From assembly GCA_963724495.1 (NCBI GenBank), contig CAVRUZ010000002.1, forward strand, positions 806,001 to 870,000: a stretch of DNA of 64,000 bases, given 5' to 3'. Origin of the DNA: CAVRUZ01 sp963724495. Lineage in GTDB: Bacteria; Actinomycetota; Actinomycetes; Propionibacteriales; DAIQRJ01. Within the stretch, counting starts at the first letter, position 1. Each line of letters starts with the position of its first letter. Made by a program: the position numbers and the translations under genes. This document shows, in pieces, positions 59,826 through 64,000 of the stretch. The notes under the pieces are model-generated. The model ran no database searches, was not told the origin of the DNA, and worked only from the letters and a program-made list of their open reading frames with translations.

Positions 59826-62354
59826 TCACCTGGCGACTGCTCCGACCCGCTCACCGGCGAGAGCCACCGCCCGGTCCCGCAGCGCGCTGACCTCCCGGTC
59901 GGTGAGCGTGCGGTCCGGCGCCCGGAACGTCAGCCGGTAGGTGAGCGAGCGGTCTCCTGCCGGCAGGCTGTCGCCGGTGTAGACGTCGAACAGCACGACC
60001 CGCTCGAGCAGGTCACCGGCGCCGTCCACGAGAACCTTCTCGACGTCGGCCGCCGCGACACCGGTGCCCACCTGGAGTGAGACGTCCTGGTGCACCGGCG
60101 GGAACGTCGACACCGTTCCGGCGACGATCCGCCCGGGCAGGGCGCGGAACAGCACGTCGAGATCGACCTCGGCGGCCACCGTTCTGGCCGGCAGGTCGAG
60201 CGCGGCGACCACCCGCGGGTGCAACTCCCCCGCGTGCCCCACGAGCGAGCCGTCCGCCAGCGAGATCCGCGCACACCGGCCCGGATGCCAGGGCAGATGC
60301 GCGTCGTCGGAGGTGAGGACCACCGGGACGTGCAGCCGGTCGGCGATCAACTGCACCGCACCCACCGGATCGGACCAGTCTGCTGATCGCCCCGGTCCCC
60401 ACCAGCCCCGAGGCGTCACCTCCCCGCAGGCCACGAGCGCGACACGGCGCGGCTGGGCCGGCACAGCGGACCGGAACGCCGACAGCTCCTCCGCCGTGGG
60501 GAACTGGCCGGTGTCCAGCTGGGGCAGCGGACCGTGCGACGGGCCCTCCGGGCGAGCGACCGACGAGACCTCGAACAAGGCCAGGTCGCGGAATCCCCTG
60601 CCCAGGTTGCGCTTGAGCGTCGTGAGCAGCGTGTCGAGCACCATCGTGCGCATCAGTGGCAGCTCGTCCGACATCGGGTTCGCCAAGCGCACGGCTCGCC
60701 GGCGCGGGTCGTCGGGAGCGAGTCCGTACGCGTCGAAGGTCTCCTCGCTCGTGAACGGGTAGCTGATCACCTCGACCCAGCCCGCGTCGGCCAGCACGTC
60801 ACTCACCTGCTTGGTGCGTCGCTGACGCTGAGTCCGGCCGCGACCAGCCGGCGCGCTCGGCAACACCGAGGGGATCCGGTCGTAGCCGACGACGCGCGCC
60901 ACCTCCTCGATCAGGTCGACGTCACGGACGAGGTCGGGCCGCCAGCTCGGCACCTCGACCTGGAGCCGTCCGTCTGCGGATTCGCTGTAGGAGCAGCCGA
61001 TCCCCACCAACACGTCGGTGATCTCGGTGGCCGTGGGATCGATGCCCACGAGTGCCTTCACCCGACGTGGGTCGAGGCTGACGACAGTCGCAGCGGCCCG
61101 CTCGTCGAGATCGGTGGCCACGTCGTCAGCGGTTCCGCCACCCAGGTCGGCCAGCAACTGGACCGCGAGTTCAGCTGCCGCCGGTGCCAGCGCAGGGTCG
61201 ACGCCTCGTTCGAAGCGACGGCCGGCCTCGGAGATCAGCTTGTGCCGCCTGGCCGAACGACTCACCGACACCTGGGCGAAGTGCGCGGACTCGATGACCA
61301 CGTCCGTCGTCGTGTCCTCGACCTCGGTGTCGGCTCCACCCATCAGGCCGGCAAGGGCGATCACCCGCGTGGAGCCGGCCGCATCCTCGTCGGTGATCAA
61401 CAGGTCCTCGACATGCAGAGACCGGTCGGCGCCGTCCAGCGTGACCAGACGTTCGCTTTCCCGGGCCCGGCGCACCACGATCGGGCCGCGGAGCTTGGCC
61501 AGGTCGAAGGCGTGCAGAGGCTGCCCGGTGGTGAGCATGACGTAGTTGGTCACGTCGACCGTGAGCGAGATCGGCCGCATCCCGGCCTGCGTCAGCCGAT
61601 GCTGCAGCCAGTACGGCGACGCCGCCGTCGGATCGACTCCCCGGATGACCCTTGCGACGTAGCGGTCACAGCCCGGGATGCCCCGCACGGGTGCCTCGTC
61701 GCGTACCTCCACCGGCCAGCCCGCACCGCTGACCGAGGTGACGTCGAGACCTGCCGGGTCGCGGTACGCAGACCCGGTGCTGAGCGCGTACTCACGGGCG
61801 ACACCACGGACCGACAGGCAGTAGCCACGGTCTGGCGTGACGTTGACGTCCACGATGGGATCGTCCAAGCCCAGAAGCGGAATCGCGTCGTCACCGGGTT
61901 CACCGGAGAGGCCGAGGCGGGTGAGCACGATGATGCCGGTGTGGTCGTCGCCCAGCCCCAGTTCGCGAAGTGAGCAGATCATCCCGTCGGACACGTGCCC
62001 GTAGGTCCGGCGCGCGCCGATCTCGAACCCGCCCGACAGCACGGCTCCCGGCAGCGCAACCACCACGAGATCGCCGACGACGAAGTTGTGGGCCCCGCAC
62101 ACGATTCCGCGTACCGCGTCGTCTCCGTCCCCGGAAGCGACCCGGACGGTGCACCACTCGATGGTCTTGCCGTTGGAATGCTCTTCCGGGGTTGCAGATT
62201 CGACGCGACCCACCACGATGGGACCGGACACGTCGGGCTCGAAGAAGTCCTCCTCCTCGAGACCCACGCGCACGAGCGCGGCGGCCACTTCGTGGGCCGT
62301 GGCACCAGGAGGAACGGCCGCGTACTCGCGCAACCAACTCAGGGGGACGCGCAT
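59826..62354 (-). CDS. pheT: Phenylalanyl-tRNA synthetase beta subunit
   Basis: The full 842-residue beta subunit: MRVPLSWLREYA start, an OB-fold tRNA-binding domain (residues about 40-150), B3/B4 editing domain, B5 domain and a C-terminal anticodon-binding domain (STFPPVHQDVSLQVG, TYRLTFRAPDRTLTD). It forms an alpha2-beta2 enzyme with PheS. The ATG overlaps the pheS stop (TGATG). No frame break seen. Confidence 0.97.
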   Translation of the reverse strand: MRVPLSWLREYAAVPPGATAHEVAAALVRVGLEEEDFFEPDVSGPIVVGRVESATPEEHSNGKTIEWCTVRVASGDGDDAVRGIVCGAHNFVVGDLVVVALPGAVLSGGFEIGARRTYGHVSDGMICSLRELGLGDDHTGIIVLTRLGLSGEPGDDAIPLLGLDDPIVDVNVTPDRGYCLSVRGVAREYALSTGSAYRDPAGLDVTSVSGAGWPVEVRDEAPVRGIPGCDRYVARVIRGVDPTAASPYWLQHRLTQAGMRPISLTVDVTNYVMLTTGQPLHAFDLAKLRGPIVVRRARESERLVTLDGADRSLHVEDLLITDEDAAGSTRVIALAGLMGGADTEVEDTTTDVVIESAHFAQVSVSRSARRHKLISEAGRRFERGVDPALAPAAAELAVQLLADLGGGTADDVATDLDERAAATVVSLDPRRVKALVGIDPTATEITDVLVGIGCSYSESADGRLQVEVPSWRPDLVRDVDLIEEVARVVGYDRIPSVLPSAPAGRGRTQRQRRTKQVSDVLADAGWVEVISYPFTSEETFDAYGLAPDDPRRRAVRLANPMSDELPLMRTMVLDTLLTTLKRNLGRGFRDLALFEVSSVARPEGPSHGPLPQLDTGQFPTAEELSAFRSAVPAQPRRVALVACGEVTPRGWWGPGRSADWSDPVGAVQLIADRLHVPVVLTSDDAHLPWHPGRCARISLADGSLVGHAGELHPRVVAALDLPARTVAAEVDLDVLFRALPGRIVAGTVSTFPPVHQDVSLQVGTGVAAADVEKVLVDGAGDLLERVVLFDVYTGDSLPAGDRSLTYRLTFRAPDRTLTDREVSALRDRAVALAGERVGAVAR

Positions 62355-63446
62355 CAGGCCTCCAGCCCGTAGTGACGGCTGAACCGGACGTCGCCCTCGA
62401 CCATGTCGCGCATGTCGGCGACGCCGTTACGGAACATCATCGTGCGCTCGATTCCCATGCCGAAGGCGAACCCGGAGTAAACCTCGGGATCAATGCCGCA
62501 GGCCGTGAGCACGTTCGGATCGACCATCCCGCAGCCGCCCCACTCGATCCACCCGGTGCCCTTGCAGGCGCGGCAGGAACTGTCGGTGCCCGAACAGATG
62601 AAGCAGCGCAGGTCCATCTCGGCGCTCGGCTCGGTGAAGGGGAAGAACGCCGGACGCAGCCGGGTCTCGATGCCCTCGGCGAACATCGACCGGGCCAGGT
62701 GGTCCAGCGTGCCTTTGAGGTGGGCCATCGTGAGCCCTCGGTCGACCGCAAGCCCCTCGACCTGGTGGAAGACCGGGGTGTGGGTGGCGTCCAGCTCATC
62801 GGTGCGGAAGGTGCCTGCCGGGACAGACGACATAGACGGGTGCACCACGTTCGAGCAGCGTCCGTGCCTGCACCGGAGAGGTGTGGGTGCGCAGGATGAG
62901 TCCCGCCTCCGGCGGCTCGACGAAGAACGTGTCCTGCATCTGCCGGGCCGGATGGTCGAGGTCGAAGTTCAGCGCGTCGAAGTTGAACCACTCGGCCTCG
63001 ACCTCCGGTCCCTCGGCGATCTCCCAGCCCATGCCGACGAACAGGTCGCCGATCTCCTCCATCAGCGAGGAGATCGGGTGCCGGGCGCCGTCGGCGTCCC
63101 GCCGGGCCGGGAGGGTCACGTCGACGACCTCGTCCCGGAGCACCTGCTGGTCGCGCTCGGCCTCGAGTTCGGCGGTGCGCCGGTCGAGTGCTTCGCGGAC
63201 GCGGCCCCGGGCGGCGCCGACGGCCTTTCCGGCTGCGGCCTTGTCCTGCGGCGGCAGTCCACCGATCCCCCGGTTGGCCAGTGCCAGTGGGGAACGGTCA
63301 CCGCCGTGGGTGATGCGGGCGGTCTTCAGCTGGTCCAGGTCAGCGGCAGCGGCGAAGGCGGCCAGCGCCTCCGCCACAGCGGCCTCGAGCGCTGCCGGTG
63401 CGAGCGAGCCGGCCGGCGTGGGGTGGGTGGTGTCGGGTCCTGACAT
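62354..63446 (-). CDS. pheS: Phenylalanyl-tRNA synthetase alpha subunit (one-base frameshift)
   Basis: The coiled-coil N-terminal part and motif 1 region (HPISSLMEEIGDLFVGMG, LRTHTSPVQAR) are in one frame. After VYVVCPGR the frame changes near 62812-62815 to TFRTDELDATHTPVFHQVEG, FPFTEPSAEMDL, a Cys-rich insert (CFICSG, CRACKGTGW) and GMGIERTMM (motif 3). One extra base in AGGCACC explains it. The enzyme is essential, so an error is likely. Confidence 0.93.
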
Positions 63447-63702
63447 CTCTGGTGTCCTCAGGGCTCTCGGTCAGACGGTGTCGTGGTTGTCGGAGCGAGC
63501 CGTCGGCCGGGCCTGGCGCACCCCGTCGGACAGACAGAACCGCGGGAAACGGTGCGACCGCGTCCGGCGACGGAGCGGGTCGAGGCGCCCACTGCTGGCC
63601 TGCGGCAGACGAACCGTCGAGCGGCGAGTAGCCGCGAGGATCGCCCGCTCACCCGCGTGCCGGGGCAGCGGGCTAGCTAAATCGCGCGGAAACCGGGACA
63701 CG

Positions 63703-63725
63703 CCGCAGCCGGGACGGGGCTGCGG
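63703..63725 (-). other. Hairpin in the pheST leader region
   Basis: A perfect 8-bp stem (CCGCAGCC/GGCTGCGG) with a 7-nt loop lies 260 bp upstream of pheS. The 395-bp region 63447-63841 has no convincing gene. A 26-codon frame before the hairpin is not Phe-rich, so classic attenuation is not supported. Confidence 0.4.
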
Positions 63726-63841
63726 TTGGTGAGCCGGGGGCGGAGAGCATGGCGACATTCTGACACAGGCTGCTGCCGCAGACCTGCCGGCATTTCCCGA
63801 GTCTCGGCTGGCGCGGCTCGGCATTCGGCCTGCTCGGGGCC

Positions 63842-64000
63842 TCACCTGCGCTGCGCCCGCGCGGTGGCGTAGAGGCAGACCGCGGCCGCGGTGGCGAGAT
63901 TGAGGCTCTCGGCCCGACCGTGCAGCGGGACCGCCACCACCTCGTCGGCGAGGGCGCGGTCGGCCGGCGGCAGTCCCCACGCCTCGTTGCCGAAGAGCCA
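63842..64000 (-). CDS. SpoU/TrmH-family RNA methyltransferase, C-terminal end (partial)
   Basis: The 52 visible codons read WLFGNEAWGLP, VPLHGRAESLNLATAAAVCLYATARA: the deep-knot SAM-binding end of SpoU/TrmH enzymes such as TsnR, which 2'-O-methylates rRNA. The 5' part lies beyond the window. It is at the same place beside pheST in mycobacteria. Confidence 0.88.
   Translation of the reverse strand, partial: WLFGNEAWGLPPADRALADEVVAVPLHGRAESLNLATAAAVCLYATARAQRR

Overview
The window is high-GC chromosomal DNA from an actinomycete (Actinomycetota). Third-codon positions are mostly G or C, many starts are GTG, and neighbouring genes repeatedly share ATGA, GTGA or TGATG junctions. The order der, cmk, rluB, scpB, scpA, parA, xerD, NUDIX, pyrG, steB, steA, recN, nadK, HAD, TPR, tyrS, mpg, argH-G-R-F-D-B-J-C, pheT, pheS matches the Mycobacterium tuberculosis block around Rv1649-Rv1713, from memory. 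The 16S gene is actinobacterial; I cannot place the genus from sequence alone.

Layout. Positions 1-1000 hold a broken tyrosine integrase beside tRNA-Pro(GGG), probably the edge of an integrated element lying to the left. From 1.2 to 14.5 kb is a minus-strand run: der, plsC-like, cmk, tyrA, a GNAT-like acyltransferase, rluB, scpB, scpA, parA, xerD, ald and pyrG/NUDIX. From 14.5 to 20.3 kb is an envelope cluster: GT4 glycosyltransferase, MurJ-like flippase, MraY-like phosphotransferase, SteB and SteA. recN, nadK, a small conserved protein, a HAD phosphatase and a TPR protein follow. The rRNA operon (16S-23S-5S, minus strand, 26.6-31.9 kb) has tandem promoters at 32.1-32.4 kb, processing stems and a terminator. 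tyrS lies upstream of it.

From 33.7 to 50.4 kb is accessory DNA between tyrS and mpg. It carries an Rrf2 regulator, an M20 amidohydrolase, an HtrA-like protease, an M17 aminopeptidase, an AbgT transporter, a YihY protein, an SLC13-type carrier, a glutaminase fused to a STAS-like domain, a membrane protein with the HEGDWE motif and a beta-carbonic anhydrase. After these comes a decayed stretch (47.1-49.8 kb) with three gene remnants around a 4.2-copy tandem array of 117-118 bp units. From 50.4 to 59.8 kb is mpg plus the arginine operon, argC-J-B/D-F-R-G-H, with an ArgR-type operator over its promoter. pheS-pheT and the end of an rRNA methyltransferase gene close the window.

At least a dozen otherwise good genes are split by single-base frameshifts, including scpA, pheS, argH and rluB. 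In housekeeping genes this points to indel errors in the assembly rather than real decay. The two apparent fusions (pyrG-NUDIX and argB-argD) should be read with that in mind.

The least explained items are the tandem array at 48.2-48.7 kb and the SteA/SteB-linked MraY/MurJ/GT set, which looks like a second lipid-linked glycan pathway.
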